A DNA stretch of 64,000 nucleotides from positions 42,807,425 through 42,871,424 of the forward strand of contig CM055102.1 of NCBI GenBank assembly GCA_029204225.1, written 5' to 3'. This DNA comes from Diphasiastrum complanatum. Lineage: Eukaryota > Streptophyta > Lycopodiopsida > Lycopodiales > Lycopodiaceae. Numbering within the stretch: position 1 is the stretch's first letter; each line of letters begins with the position of its first letter. This document shows, piece by piece, positions 10,250 to 23,042 of this stretch. A program made the translations under genes and the position numbers. The notes under the pieces are model-generated. The model did not search any database, was not told the DNA's origin, and was given only the letters and a program-made list of their open reading frames with translations.

Positions 10250-12680
10250 TAGAACATTTGGATATTCATGGATTTACTACAATTAGCAATAGTGGAACTA
10301 AGATGTATGTAACATTCATTGATGATTTTAGAAGATTTTGTTGGATCTATCTACTAAAGAGCAAGGATGAAGTGTATGATGTCTTTGTCAAGTTCAAGAA
10401 TGCAAGGGAGAACCAATTTTCCACAAAGATCAAGTGCTTGAGAGGTGACAATGGTGGTGAGTACATATCTAACAAGTTCAAGGCCTTTTGTGATGAGCAT
10501 GGGATCAAGAGGGAGTATACAACATCAAGGACCCCACAACAAAATGAAGTGGCTGAAAGGAAGAATAGGACTTTATGTGAAAGTGCTAAAGCTATGAGGT
10601 TAAGTGCTAATCTTGACAAACCATTTTGGGATCAAGCTTTGTTGTGTGCCAATTTCTTGTGCAATAGGTGGCTGAGTGCTATTTTGGATGGAAGGACACC
10701 TTTTGAGATGCTATTCAAGAGGAGGCCGAGTGTCAACTTTCTAAGAACCTCTGGATGCACATGCTATGTCAACATTACTCTTGATGATAGGACCAAGGAG
10801 GATCCATCTTCAAGAAGAGGTATTTTTGTTGGATATAGTGAGGTGAGTAAAGCCTACAAGGTTTGTTGGTAGAGATGTCATTTTTGATTAGAGGAACATT
10901 CCAAAAGTGTCTTCAAGCATGATTGATGGTAGAGTGGATGGATCTAACATTCTTGATGTTGATGAGAAGGATCTTACTTTGGATGGTGGTGATGATGGAC
11001 CTTCATCAAGTCAAAAGCTAAGGAGAACATCAAGAGAAAGACAAGTACCTTCAAGGCTCACATATGATCAAAAGGGTAAGCAAGTAGTTTCTGGAAATTA
11101 TGTTGCTTTCCTAACCTCTTTGGATGAGCCTACAAATGTAGATCAATCAAGGAAAGACGAGGAGTGGATCCAAGCAATGGATCTCGAGTATCAAGCTCTT
11201 ATGAAGAATGGAACATGGAGATTGGTGGAGTTGCCTAAGGACAAGATAGCTATTGGATGCAAATGGATCTTCAAGGTGAAGACAAACCAAGATGGATATA
11301 TCAACAAGTACAAGGCAAGGTTATTGGCAAAAGGATATGCTCAACAACAAGGAATTGACTATGATGAGACCTTTGCACCCGTGGAAAAGATGGTAAGCAT
11401 TCGAGTCATCATTTCACTTGCTACACTTTATAGATAAGATCTATGGCAAATGGACATTTCAAATGCATTCTTGAATGGTGACCTTGAGGAGGAAGTGTAC
11501 ATGGAGCAACCCGAGAGCTACATTTCATCAACAAAGCCAAATCATGTGTGTCTTCTACAAAAGAGTTTGTATGGCCTTAAGCAAGCACCAAGGAGTTGGT
11601 ATGCTAAGATTAACACTTTTTTACTCTCTCAAGGCTTTGTTATGAGTGAGTATGATCATTCACTTTATTATAGGTTTGCTGGAAATGATGTTACCATCTT
11701 GCTTATCTATGTGGATGATATCATCTTGAGTGGTGGAGACAATCAAGATGTGGAGGATATCAAGAATGCTCTTAAGAAGGAGTTTGAGGTGCATGATCTT
11801 GGTAATTTGCAGTAAATTTTAGGAATAGAAGTCATTAGATCTTCTCAATCTACTTTCATTTGTCAAGAGAAGTATGCTAATTCTATTCTAGAAATATTTC
11901 ATATGGTAGATGCAAAAGCTATCGATACACCTATGGAGTCTCATGTAAAGCTAACTATAAGAGGTAATGAAAGATCCTTCGAGGACATTACTCTCTATAG
12001 GAAGCTAGTTGGTTCACTCATCTATCTAACCATTACTAGACCTGATCTAAGATATTGTGCTGGAAGATTGAGTCAATTCATGCAAGATCCTAGTGAGGAG
12101 CATTGGAAGCTAGGAAAGCGAGTTTTGAGGTACATCATTGGAACTCGAGATTTTGGCATATTGTATGAGGGATCATCACCTAATCTTTTTGGATTTTCAG
12201 ATTCGGACTATGCTAGAGATGTAATGAATAGGAAATCCATTAGTGCTTATTGTATTTTCATAGGTGATGGAGCTATATCATGGATGTCAAATAAACAAGC
12301 CACTATCTCATTGCCATCTAGTGAGGCCGAGTACAAAGCTCTTACACATTGCACAAAGGAGATGGTATGGATCAAGAGGATGATCAAGGATCTTCACTTG
12401 CTGGATTTTTTAGAGAGCCCAATCATCTTTTGTGACAATCAATCAGCCCAAATAATGGCATCCAATCCTATCTTTCATGCTAGGAGCAAGCATATTGAGA
12501 TACAATATCATTTTGTGAGGGAGTGAGTCATTACAAAGGAGGTGGAGCTTCAACATGTGTCTTCAAGGGAATGTGTAGCTGATATCTTCACCAAAGCATT
12601 GGGAAAAGACTTGTTCATGAAGCATAGGACTTCACTTGGAGTATTATCAAAGTCTAGGCTAAAACTAGTTGAAGAGGGAG
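10250..12680 (+). pseudogene. Ty1/copia pol, integrase to RNase H, family A
   Basis: Integrase core at 10258-10872: FIDDFRRFCWIYLL carries the first Asp, GDNGGEY the second, and NEVAERKNRT the Glu. Then the integrase C-terminal region and a linker. Reverse transcriptase runs from about 11150 (CKWIFKVK), through QMDISNAFLNGDLEEEVY (11446-11500) and LYGLKQAPRSWY, to YVDD near 11707. RNase H follows to about 12680, ending VEEGV and stop. Damage includes stops near 10870, 11435, 11813 and 12526 and a frameshift near 10870. Gag, protease and the integrase zinc finger are missing, so the copy is 5'-truncated. An intact family member would make cDNA in cytoplasmic particles and insert it in the nucleus. 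Confidence 0.9.
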
Positions 12681-13330
12681 TGTGAAAGTTGTTAACTAGT
12701 TTCATCACATTTTGCAATATTTTCATATTTGGCATATTGAGGCCAAAACTTGTTTTAGACTTAGAGGTTGACTTTTAAAAGTTCATTAGTCTAAATTTCA
12801 TTTGAATAAACACTTTTTGAAAGTGTGGGAAATTTAGAATGCGAGTTTGAGTAGATTCAAATTGAATAGTTGGGTACATTGAATCTAGACCCAAAATTAG
12901 TAGGGTTAGCATTTTGGTGGGAAAGCCAAGTGGCCAAATAGGGTTTGGACCTATTATAAAAGGATGTAACTGATGGAGAGAGTGATCTTCTCTCTTCTCT
13001 ATCTCATTTCATGCTTATACATGGTTCTCTTGGGTTCTACTATCCATTGGTGCACTATCTTGGTGATTGCTTGCAATTCTATGTGTAGAATGATCTATAT
13101 TTGCTATTTTTAGATCCACACGTGTGAAATGCAGTAGCTTGCTGGTTTTGTACGGACAACAACAGTACATAATCATTTCATTCAAGTTTGATCAAGTTCT
13201 ATTGGTGTTTGCATCTCAATTTGTGTGTAGATGCTGATTTTTTTACATTGGTGAGATTGATAGTGTATTTCTCTTTCTAACCAAAGATCATTCAAGTAGA
13301 TTGGATCTTAAGGATCTGAAATCTCTCACA
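12681..13330 (+). mobile_element. Copia family A 3' LTR, 650 bp
   Basis: Begins directly after the purine tract GAAGAGGGAG with TGTGAAAG and ends CTCTCACA, giving TGTGA/TCACA terminal repeats. Contains TATTATAAAAGG near 12953 as a likely TATA region and CACACGTGTGAAA near 13117. A related 633-bp LTR lies at 21538-22170. The 5' LTR is missing, so no target duplication can be checked. Confidence 0.75.
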
Positions 13331-15540
13331 AGAACCGAGGATGGGCCTCGAGCGAGCTTTTTCATAAATACAAGTGAGCTTTTCATAGTGAATTTTTTTT
13401 TAGCTTGCAAATGACATGGTGGGCTCTACTAAACATGAGTGTGCTTCTCTCACATGTTTTCTCAACGTGTCATTTGCTAGCATTGCTAAATGACCATAGC
13501 AAGAATCAAGCTATATCTATTACCTTTGGCTCATCCCAATAATTCACCAACCATATGTAAAGATATATTTGTTTTCCAATCCAATGACAGAACTCCCACG
13601 GTTATTGGCCTCAGATCAACTATAATGTCACCGGGATTGCTAATATGTGCACCATGTAATTCATGAGATTTTTTTTTCTCTTTGTGTTCTACTTGTGCAA
13701 AAAACACAACATTAGTTAGTGGCCACTCACCCCATAAGTTAGTGGCCACTCACCCATCGTATTCAGATACAATATGGTAAAATGTATATTCTCACCTCTC
13801 CATGGCTAGCCACTCAAATCGAGTTCCCACTCACTACACTTGATGTTGCCCTTACATAATCCCCAAATGGAGTCCAACATTAACTTTCCAATCCTCAAAA
13901 GTGCTCTATATTATAGCAGCCTTCTACTTACCAGCCTATCTATGGGCCAAGCAATGCAACTCTTCACTACACCATGGATAGTATACAAGTCAGCATTCTC
14001 GATCAAAATAGGCACTTGCATGACATCATCATGGCATGCATTGTTGGATGGTTTACGGATCCCGAGGCAACCCTAACACTCTGTATCTCGTCGTTACTTC
14101 CTTTTGATCCCTTCATAAATTAGCTTCTATGCAAACAACATACGCACATATGAACAAACAATTTGACATGTGCATGTGGAAAACCAATAATGCTATGGGA
14201 GATTGAGATCTTTATTATTGATTTTGATCAAACAACTACCTTGATATGAAGAAATACATGTCCTCATCAAATTCAAGTGAAATTACAAATAATGTTGGGA
14301 GACATAATACTTTATGAAGTTAATGTTGAGATTCTATTATATATTGTATGTAATAATAAAATTCTAAAATAGAACTACTTTATAACAACAACTTAAGCCG
14401 TGAAAATTTTGTTGCAACATTTAGATTGTAGAAGTTCACAAATTAACCAAAACTCAATAAAATATATCAAATTTTCTTTCAGGATGAAATGACAAATGAA
14501 AATTTATACTTGGAGATCCAAAACTAAATAAGGCCCACTACACACCTTGTCCATTATTATCATGATACATCACTTATTGAGCTCAACTTTAACAAATAAA
14601 TATTAAAACATATATTGTTTTTAAATAAACAACAAGCAAAATAAGAGATTGACAATAAAGTTTCCACCCAAGAATCCAGCTCCAGGTATGATAAGAGATA
14701 ACAGGTTCATGCATAGGCCACATACCTCAGGTAGAAAGCTTGAGAGTAAATTTGCTAATGCATCCATCATTGCTTTTGATAAAAAGTTTCCAGGTATTCT
14801 CTAAAACATATGTTTCTTGTTGTATGTATAATCACCTCTTGTTAGGTCATGAAAATCGAACAAATTGAAGGGCCAAACCATGTCATTGAGTAGTTGTTGA
14901 AAAAATGTATTTCAAAGCACCACGAAGGGGTTGAAGCTAGAAGTAGCATTGTGATTTGACCAACCAAAAAAAATAATGGAAGGACAAGAAGAGCTCAACA
15001 AGATTTTCAAGATAAAAGGTCCAAGCCTGCAAAAACTAGGGAAGATAATTGAGGTTAAAAAATGTGAGATATTGGTTTAAGTGATGTGGAATAACAAAGG
15101 ATTTAGTAAAAAATTTAAATTTTTTTATTTTAATGATTGATGAATTTCATTGAAGGTTGTGACGTCTCTAAAGCGGAGGGACTAATTCTTGAGAAAAAGA
15201 CGGTGAATGTAACTCTCCCTTTAACTCTTTACAAGTAGTGCAATGTTTCCATGCAAGAAGGATTGTCTATGGAGGATTGTCCAGGAAAGACACATTGCAA
15301 ATGATATATTCTCTATGGGTGCTATTTGAAGAGGATGAAGCATGAAATTTGGGTTTCTTCTTATCATGAAAGAGATCTTCTTGTAAACAAATTTTTCTAG
15401 ATTTATTTTCTTTTTTGGTCATAGCTATTATCTTATTGATAAGGTGTAGATTTTAATCTCCCTCTTGAAGCTAGAAGATAACAACATGTGAAAGGCTCTA
15501 TCATTAAACAGTTAACACTTTCAAATCAAGTCTTCTTTCA
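13331..15540. other. No recognisable gene
   Basis: Includes a 19-bp duplication, GTTAGTGGCCACTCACCC, near 13715 and 13738, and a short block at about 14048-14080 (GGATCCCGAGGCAACCCTAA) similar to 43872-43905. Otherwise AT-rich with stops in all frames. Confidence 0.4.
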
Positions 15541-16460
15541 AATCATGAGTTGTCTCGTCATTTTTTTATTTTGAATATAGTATTGAAAAAGAGCTATAAA
15601 GTTAAAGTTGAAAATTTAATCATGGCTCAAAGCATGGGTCACATGGTCACCTTTATTTCTCAAATCATGAAAAGAACCTTGCAAGAAGATACTTTTACTC
15701 CTGACTATCAATTTAAAAAAATTCACAGATTTGAGAAAGGCTTACTCCATGGCACTTTCCCTCTTTGCTCAAAGTTTATAAATTTTTCAAGGTTTCTTCC
15801 CCTTTGTTTCAAAATGAATTTAACTTCTTGGCCCCCTTTTTATCTCATATTAGCTCTTGCTTCCTTTGAAAAGCTCAACAAGATAAAAAGAACCTTGAGC
15901 AACATGTAGCCACCCTTGATTTTTTTAACTTTCAAGGTTTTTCATATGCTCTAGTTAGTTAGCACAACTTCAGTAAAGAACTTTTTCTAACATATTGTGT
16001 AGTCTATTCTTGAACTAAAACAAAAGAGAACTCGCCCCACTAGTATGCATTTAAACCACAATTTATGTTGTTATGTTTCACTCTAATTGCTCAACTATTA
16101 TCAAGATGCTTTTGTAATCATATGCTACATATTCAAGAATTCCCATACTTTTTGGACTCTTTGGTTTCTTTATAAGTTTTCACAAATATAAATTCTGTCT
16201 TTTATTTCTTCTGTTTGTGGCTATTTAATGATTCGTATCATTTGTAGTTGTTATCATCCCGAAATCCTTAAACTACATGTTCAAACTATTATTGGTTAGT
16301 AAAGATCATCGGTTTTACATGTTTGCAATGATCGTTGTTTTTGCACTTTTTACGATAGAATTACTCTAAAGTTTTTTGTTATAAAAATGTTTGGAAGTAA
16401 ATTTATGATACTATTGGAGATGGGTGGTTACTAGTCATCTCGCACTGGTATTCTTGAAAA
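15541..16460. other. No supported gene; one unrecognised open frame
   Basis: A 119-residue frame at 15550-15909 is Lys/Phe/Leu-rich, resembles no family I know and has no splice or neighbour support. I regard it as chance. The rest is AT-rich. Confidence 0.3.
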
Positions 16461-16466
16461 AAATTT

Positions 16467-16877
16467 GTGTTCAGAAATGACTCTGTGCTTTTACAAGTAT
16501 ATGCTCTAGTAATGTTCATTTTTGGACATAAGTTACATGGCTTACAAGGTAGACTTGTTGTGTATTGCCATTGTATTGGAGGAAAATACCTTGAGACTAA
16601 GAACTATGGTGGTCGTGGCATATTGGATACAGCAATCTTGGCAAAATGCATGGATTATCCATGCAACAAAATTGAGTTATTTGCAACAATGACAACTCAC
16701 GGTGCTTCAGATGATTTGTTGTCATTGTACCTTGTGCAAAGTTTTGGCTCATTGAGCTATTACATCTTAGGTAGTATATTGTCATCTTTGTATGTGTCTA
16801 AGACTATTTTATGTCATTCAGAAGCCATCAATGATACCAAAGACGAAATTGTTACTAAGTTTTGCAATATTGAAGAT

Positions 16878-16952
<75 letters not shown>
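16467..16952 (+). other. Unrecognised 161-residue open frame ending in (GT)n
   Basis: The last 24 or so residues are the Cys-Val translation of the adjacent microsatellite. The first 137 residues contain no motif I recognise, apart from hydrophobic stretches near residues 8-20 and 95-110. There is no sign of introns or of a partner gene. A decayed transposon frame is the likeliest explanation. Confidence 0.15.
16881..16950 (+). repeat. (GT)35 microsatellite
   Basis: Uninterrupted GT dinucleotides, followed by a short GAGTGAGTGTGAG tail. Confidence 0.95.
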
Positions 16953-16953
<1 letters not shown>

Positions 16954-16959
16954 TGAGTG

Positions 16960-18000
16960 TGAGATGTCTTCCACACAATAAATTTCTAGGGCAGTGTGAA
17001 GATGTTATTGAACGTTGCTTTGTATTCAAAATGTCCACAACGGCACCGACATTTGGTGTGGTTCTAGTGAATAGGATGGCATGAATTGGAGATGGCAACT
17101 TTAGAAGGTCATGGGCTTGCTTTGACCACGTTAGGTGAGTACATGGTTGGACGACTATGGGAGCACATGTTTATGTACGTAGGTGTTGAATCTCATGGTC
17201 AGAAGCAATCATGTCTTTTTCATTGTGGGCAAAGTCCTCAAATACACACAACTCAATATGTATTCAAGAAATATTAAGATGAAAACAAAGGCATCTGTTG
17301 CAACTGAAAGAATGCATCAACATTAGATGAAGCTTCATAACATTTCAGGTTTATAAGGGCATGGTGGGCTAGTGGAAAAGTTGCAAATGCCAATTTGCCA
17401 GTAATGGATTGTTGGTTGAGTTGGTTAATGCACTCAAAGAAAGACTCTCCAATCTTGTCCTTGTCTTTCAAATTTTGATGGGTGACTAAAGCTTATCTGC
17501 AAAATACAAATAAGATTTAGAAAAAAAAAACAATTCAGAATCACTGATGTGCTAGATGAAACAAATTACATGAGTAGTTTGAAACAAAATCTTACTTGAA
17601 AGCATATATTCTTTTTTTTCTGTTGACCCCCACTTGATGAAAGCTTGTCAATACCTTTTAACATAACTCTTTTTTGCTTATTGTTCAGTATTTTCTTCCG
17701 TAATGTGTTTACTTTTGCATTTATTTGACAGTATGAGGATGCAATGTTTGCACAATTAGTTTTATATTGTCATTTTCTTAGTCAAGGTTTAATATAATAT
17801 TTTGCAAACGAGAATTATCTATCTTCAAGATTTCATTCTCTTCTTTTGTTTGCAACAAAAGAGTTTTTTCTCTCTGCAGTCAATAAGCAAACCATTCAAC
17901 ATATTTTCCAAACAATGGATTTTTTTTCATTGAATTACAAATGAGCTGGTGGAATGTGCACTATACATAGTGGAGACATTTGTTGGTTGGGATAAGATTT
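16960..18000. other. No recognisable gene
   Basis: Short open frames at 17086-17277 (+) and 17274-17471 (-) have no recognisable motifs. The remainder is AT-rich. Confidence 0.35.
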
Positions 18001-18288
18001 CTTTTTTATTACTTTGGGCACACCATCTGGACAATTCGTCAAACCAAGCCAACGAGTAGTAGGGTCATATGTATGGAATGGCTTGGACCAGGATTGGCCA
18101 AGTGTAAATTATAGATCAAGAATAGCTCAAAGGGAGTCACTCTTCTTTTTTATTACTTTGGGCACACCATCTGGACAATTTGTCAAACCAAGCCAACGGG
18201 TAGTAGGGTCATATGTATGGAATGGCTTGGACCAAGGTTGGACAAGTGTAAATTATAGATCAAGAGTAGCTCAAAGGGAGTCACTCTT
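18001..18288 (+). repeat. Tandem duplication, 144-bp unit with open frame
   Basis: Two adjacent copies (18001-18144 and 18145-18288) differ at a handful of bases. The unit is exactly 48 codons, so a frame at 18014-18307 reads through both copies, each giving TLGTPSGQFVKPSQRVVGSY, then VWNGLDQ.W.SVNYRSR and AQRESLF. The protein segment is not one I recognise. Most differences between the copies still leave the frame open. Confidence 0.85.
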
Positions 18289-18309
18289 TTGTGTATATAT
18301 TCTTTAGAA

Positions 18310-18715
18310 AAGAGGTAATACAATTCTTTGTTTTACGTAAGCAATTCATATCCTTGCTTTTCCAAGATTATAGAAATCCTACCCTATTATTTTGCGACAA
18401 TTTTTTTCATGAACCACACGCATCGTATATATCTGTTGCACAACATTTTTGATATTTTCTTGTTTATCTTCTCAATTTACTATTCCTCTTATTCCAATAA
18501 GTGCCTAATGTATCCACATGTCATCTGTTTTTTTCATGGATCAATCTATGTCATAATCGACTCACTATTCTATTTTCTAGTTCATCATTAGCTCTTGTCA
18601 TCTCACAAAGTTCTGCGGGAGGGAGAATCAAGGAGAAATCTTTGAGCTTCAAGAATCAAGAATCATCTCTAGATATACTTTGATGAGTTTCTGCAACAAT
18701 CACAATTAATGAGAA
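18310..18715. other. No recognisable gene
   Basis: Hydrophobic Phe/Tyr/Ile-rich open frame at 18328-18591, typical of AT-rich DNA. Nothing recognised. Confidence 0.35.
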
Positions 18716-18754
18716 ATCCGGCTGATCTCAACCGAATTCGACTAGCAATTCAAC

Positions 18755-18935
18755 TAAGAAGAAGGTGTGCACATCAACCGTAGGCATATCAAATAGGCAC
18801 ATCAACCGAAGGCACATCAACTGAAAGCCACATCAGCCGAAGGACATCAACCAAAGATCACACGAAGGACACGTCAACCAAAGGTTACATCAATCAAAGG
18901 TCACATCAACCAACGAACACATTAGCCGAAGGATT
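18755..18935 (+). repeat. Degenerate minisatellite, ACATCAACCGAAGG-type unit
   Basis: Ten or so diverged 15-20 bp units of the form GCACATCAACCGAAG run across this stretch. The shared AAGGCAC core recalls the minisatellite at 2876-3110, though the units differ. Confidence 0.65.
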
Positions 18936-19215
18936 CATTGATCGCTTACCAGCATAAGATGATTGTTCACAAATGTACTTATATCTCACAAATATACTTA
19001 TACCTCAGAAGTTTTTTGCGAGACCAAATGCTATATCTTGCGACTCTTTGGCGATCTTTGTGAGTGCTCAACACTCTGACACAATTAATCGATTAATCAA
19101 ATCACTATTTTGCTACTTACGATATAGTTGTTGACTGCACTCCACGATTCTACAGACCAAGAGAGCACCAGAAAGATTGCAATAACTCATGACTACTTCT
19201 GTTGAGTTTTAATTC

Positions 19216-21065
19216 ATGGTTGGAAGCATCGTTGTACTTGTGAGCCTAGCCTTAGTGGATATGAAAGAAATACAACAATGGTACACAAATGCACAGCCAG
19301 TTTTTCAGAAGCTGGAGTTTAAGATCCCTCTGGCCCACAATTATCATAGCCACTTCCTAATGACAACGACCTATAACCGATACAATCCTACCTTGAATGA
19401 GTTTTCATTCAAGCTTTCGAAGAACAGTAGCCACACATTTGTCGTTCCTCTGGCTACCAAAGACTTGATGGAGTTTGGATTTCTAGAAGGGCCAATCAGA
19501 ATCACAAAGAAACTGAAGGAGTTAGAGAGCACTCAACATCTCCAAATCCTAGACAACTCGGTGGACAGATACAAGAACAAGGATGGCTATCTGCTAAATC
19601 CATCAAGAGCAAGGATCTGGCTGTAGCATGCGCATAACCTACCAAGCACACACATGGGCAGAGGTCGAATATGAATCACATTCCTATGTTCGTATTTTTG
19701 CTACTAGCAGAATCACTTGCTCACAAAGTCGCACTCTACAATTGGGCCAACACGATAGAAAATATTCTACATGAAAGAATCAACAAGAAGCAGACCTTCA
19801 CCACACTAGGTTACCTACTCTTTGACATTACGCAGTCACAAATTCAACGACATGACCTGAAATCAGTCTTGCCACCACTGGACAAGGAGCTTAGACAATT
19901 GTAGATGATAGCCGAGCCAAATGCAGGTGTTCAAGAAGAGAAACAGCCAAGAGAATCCACATTAGCTATGAGGTCATCAAAGAAGGTCACATCCTAGAAG
20001 GAAGGAGGCAAATGCATTTCAGGGGGCAACAACCAGAGCAGAAGCAGAAGCAGAAGCAGAGGAGGAGCAAACACCACCCAGAAAGGAGAAGGAGCAAGAA
20101 TCAGTGAAGGGCAAAGAGGAACTTACACTCCACGGTCCCTACACATTCCGGCTCAGACATAGAAAGCAATAATTCTCAATCACCGACAATGCTTCCACAA
20201 GCTAAGAAGACCAAGATGATGGTCGTTGACCATGGGCACAAAGCTCATGCATCTCCAAGTAGCACAAAGATTGACCAAATCTCTTCTAGATCACAATCAC
20301 AAACCACCGGCTTTTATATCCAAAGCACTGTAGTCGACGATACGGGTGCGATTGATAGCCAAGCCATGAATCTAGCAGAAGAAGGAGAGCGCCAAGCAGG
20401 AGAAGAATAGGAGACGAAGGAGAGCGCCAAGAAGGAGAAGAGTAGGCAGAAGTGGCCACTACAAGGAAGGATCAGGATCAAGTTGAGGATGCAGCAATAG
20501 GGGAGGAGCACACAATAGCAGCATCAGCTGAGAAGGAGGTATCACGGACGTAGATATGACAATGGGATCAACCGAGCCATTGTCATCCTCTCACACCCAC
20601 ACCATTATTATTGATGTTGATCAGTTTGATTACTTTGATACTAATGATATGCTAGAAAGCTTTGGTGAAATTGTTTCTATAGGAGATGTATATATTAAGG
20701 AGGAGTTACATCCATTGTCATTTCCATTCCCATTCCCACCACACCTATCCTTTCTGATACAGTAACCACCAACATCTCAATTCTTACCACCACTACCCTA
20801 CCATCAGACCAACAGTCCTGCTTCTCCCCATAATATTATTCACCTTTCCAATTCCCCCTATTCAAAAATGTCAGCAATTTGCTGAAGACTGCCAAGCAGG
20901 CTATAGAATCTCATGTCGAGATGTCCTTTCACTTGCACTAGTTGGTAAGTCAAAATGAAGAAATGGATGACCTATTAGTCGAGCAGACCAAGGACCTGGA
21001 GGCTTGCCATGCGGAGCTCAAAGAGAAACGAATACGAGCTGTAGATGAATCTCCAAATTGACTCA
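19216..21065 (+). pseudogene. Decayed transposon-associated ORF of unknown function
   Basis: A 136-residue frame (19216-19626) continues after stops and a frame change into a 77-residue frame (19671-19904: ESLAHKVALYNWANTIENIL). It then runs through a Glu/Arg/Ser/Gln-rich region (19990-20450), an acidic segment at 20556-20765 (IIIDVDQFDYFDTND) and a coiled-coil-like segment near 20945-21060 (LVEQTKDLEACHAELKEKR). The order, conserved head, low-complexity middle and coiled coil, recalls the accessory ORFs of plant LTR retrotransposons. I cannot name the family. At least six stops or frame changes make it non-functional. A copia tail follows about 240 bp later. Confidence 0.45.
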
Positions 21066-21304
21066 AAAACTCACATTAGATTATGATAGAAATTAAAGTA
21101 CATATAGAACTCGTGGAGATCCATGCTACAATTCTATTGGACCCCTCAATCATAGCCTCTCTAACCCTATTGGATGAGTGATAATTTCCCAAATACCCTT
21201 ACAAGTTGCTAGACTTTTCAAGAGTGCATTTCAATCTTAGGTTTTGGCAAAAGTTCATCATATTGTGTTTCAATCTATTGTGATCAAGAAATCAACATTT
21301 CAGT

Positions 21305-21537
21305 CCAAATATTGGCAAGCAATCCTATTTTTCATGCTAGGAGCAAGCATATTGAGGTGGCATATCACTTTCTGAGGGAACAAGTCATGGCAAAGGAGGT
21401 GGAGCTTCAACATGTTTCTTCAAGGGAATGTGTGGTTGATATTTTCACCAAAGCATTGGGAAAAGACCTGTTCATAAAGCATATAACATCACTTGGTGTA
21501 CTTTCTAAATCTATGCTAAAACTACTTGAAGAGGGAG
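21305..21537 (+). pseudogene. Copia family A RNase H C-terminal end
   Basis: Encodes MASNPIFHARSKHIEVAYHF, VSSREC, DIFTKALGKDLF and LEEGV then stop, in one open frame from 21312. It is close to the end of the 10.25-12.68 kb element. The N-terminal side is missing: the homology starts abruptly near 21305. Confidence 0.85.
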
Positions 21538-22170
21538 TGTGACAATTGTCAACTAGTTACACTGTTTTATTTGGCAATTCTGGGCTCCAAAGTGAAATTT
21601 CAACTTAGAGTTAGTTTCATAATGAGACTCTAGATAGTGTTATTACTATTTTTAGCAAGTAGCTAAGTGGATGAGGTTGAGTTTGGACCCATTCTAATTG
21701 GTTAATTCTGGTACATTGCATTTGGACTAGTTTTTCTAGGTTTGTGGTTAAGTACCTAGTACCTAGAAGTTGGAGAATAGGGCCAAATGACATCATGGCT
21801 ATTATAAATAGTTGTACTGGCATGGATAACTGTTCTTTGTTCTCTTATTATACATGGAGAACTCAGCTTTGTTGATTCTATGTCCATCTTATGTCATTTT
21901 CTCATGTATCTTGAGTTTCTATGTGTAGAATGTTGATTTTCTTGTAGATATTGAATTCACACATGTGAAGGATAGTAGGCTATTGCTGTTGTACAGAAAG
22001 GGATAGTACCTTACTATATTTTGATGTTCGTGATCAGATCTTTCTGATTTATGCAAGACTAGCATGCTAAAATTGTTGATTTCTACCTTCTAACTAGTTC
22101 TAGTTGTGTTGATCAAATTGACCCAAGATCAAAGATCCATTAAGTGCATTTTGGATTTGTAATTTTCACA
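21538..22170 (+). mobile_element. Copia family A 3' LTR, 633 bp
   Basis: Starts TGTGACAATTG after the purine tract GAAGAGGGAG and ends ATTTTCACA. Contains TATTATAAATAG near 21801. Blocks are shared in order with 12681-13330, including TCTATGTGTAGAATG and CACA.GTGAA. The two LTRs are clearly diverged, so these are separate old insertions. Confidence 0.75.
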
Positions 22171-22541
22171 TACTAATGGTTAGTGATTACCATAATGGTA
22201 ATACTAACAGTGAAAGCCACTGCTTCTTGATCCTACCAAATTTAGGGCTGCAAAATATTGAATCAAGAAGAATCTAGATGCAAAAGTTAGAATCTTGATA
22301 TGACATCTACTAGAATATATGATTCTCTACCATAGGATGCCTACTACAAGTGATTTGACCTAAAATGGTGATAGGATTACAATGATGCATTTTTGGACTC
22401 TTTTATTAAGCAAAAATTCAACATAATGGTGCCTAAGCCCAAAGATCAATTCCACCACCTGGAAGTACAAAGCAAGGAGAAAATACCAAAAAGCTAGGAT
22501 ATAGCAGGAAGTAGCACCACATTCCATTTATGCAAAGCCAA
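22171..22541. other. No recognisable gene
   Basis: On the minus strand this is the leader side of the primer-binding site at 22542-22553, but no gag coding could be found. Confidence 0.35.
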
Positions 22542-22553
22542 GCTCTGATACCA
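22542..22553 (-). other. Copia primer-binding site (initiator tRNA-Met type)
   Basis: Minus strand reads TGGTATCAGAGC, the standard plant copia primer-binding site complementary to the 3' end of initiator tRNA-Met. It directly follows the LTR at 22554-23042. Confidence 0.85.
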
Positions 22554-23042
22554 CTATAAGGATCACCTAATGAAGATCCGACTAGATCCCGTTGCATACA
22601 ACCAAAAGGACACTTGTGGAGCAAAACCACCCAACCAACAGGAAAGGGCTAGTCAATACTCTAACCACTTCACCCCTATGCCATGGTGAATGAATGTAAG
22701 AGAGGAGGGGCTCTTGGCTTCAAGGATCAGAAAACCCAATAGGGAGATCGGTGAGTCTCCATGGTATATATTCTCTCCAAGAGGAGAGAATATTTTCCTT
22801 AGGATCCCCATGCAACCTGAATTAGCAATTGACCTCCTATTCTTGCATTATAATAGTCAAACACCATGCAAGTGCTCCTATGTCCAATTATAGGTCTGGG
22901 CCCTCATATGATTATTAATTACTTTATCGGCCAAGTCCGGAATGACGAGGCATAACCAATAACCACATACACTGGAGTGACCGCTATCCATGTCACGAAT
23001 TATTCCGAATCTCTCATATTGGACATGCATGTAACACTTTCA
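22554..23042 (-). mobile_element. Copia family B LTR (5' LTR type)
   Basis: On the minus strand it runs from about 23042 (TGAAAGTGTTACATGC) to GATCCTTATAG just before the primer-binding site. Positions 22560-22690 match 29693-29836 in opposite orientation. It includes an inverted ATTCTCTCC/GGAGAGAAT pair near 22768-22793. The upper edge joins reverse transcriptase coding abruptly, so this LTR probably does not belong to the pol fragment beside it. The exact start is uncertain. Confidence 0.6.

Noticed and set aside
16814-17098. Minus-strand Thr-His repeat frame
   Set aside because: Artefact of the (GT)35 run.
22433-22630. Frames at 22433-22630 (-) and 29758-30099 (+) sharing a conserved N-terminal peptide
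   Set aside because: The shared part is the copia family B LTR, with a primer-binding site following at 22.5 kb, so the similarity is at DNA level in non-coding sequence.
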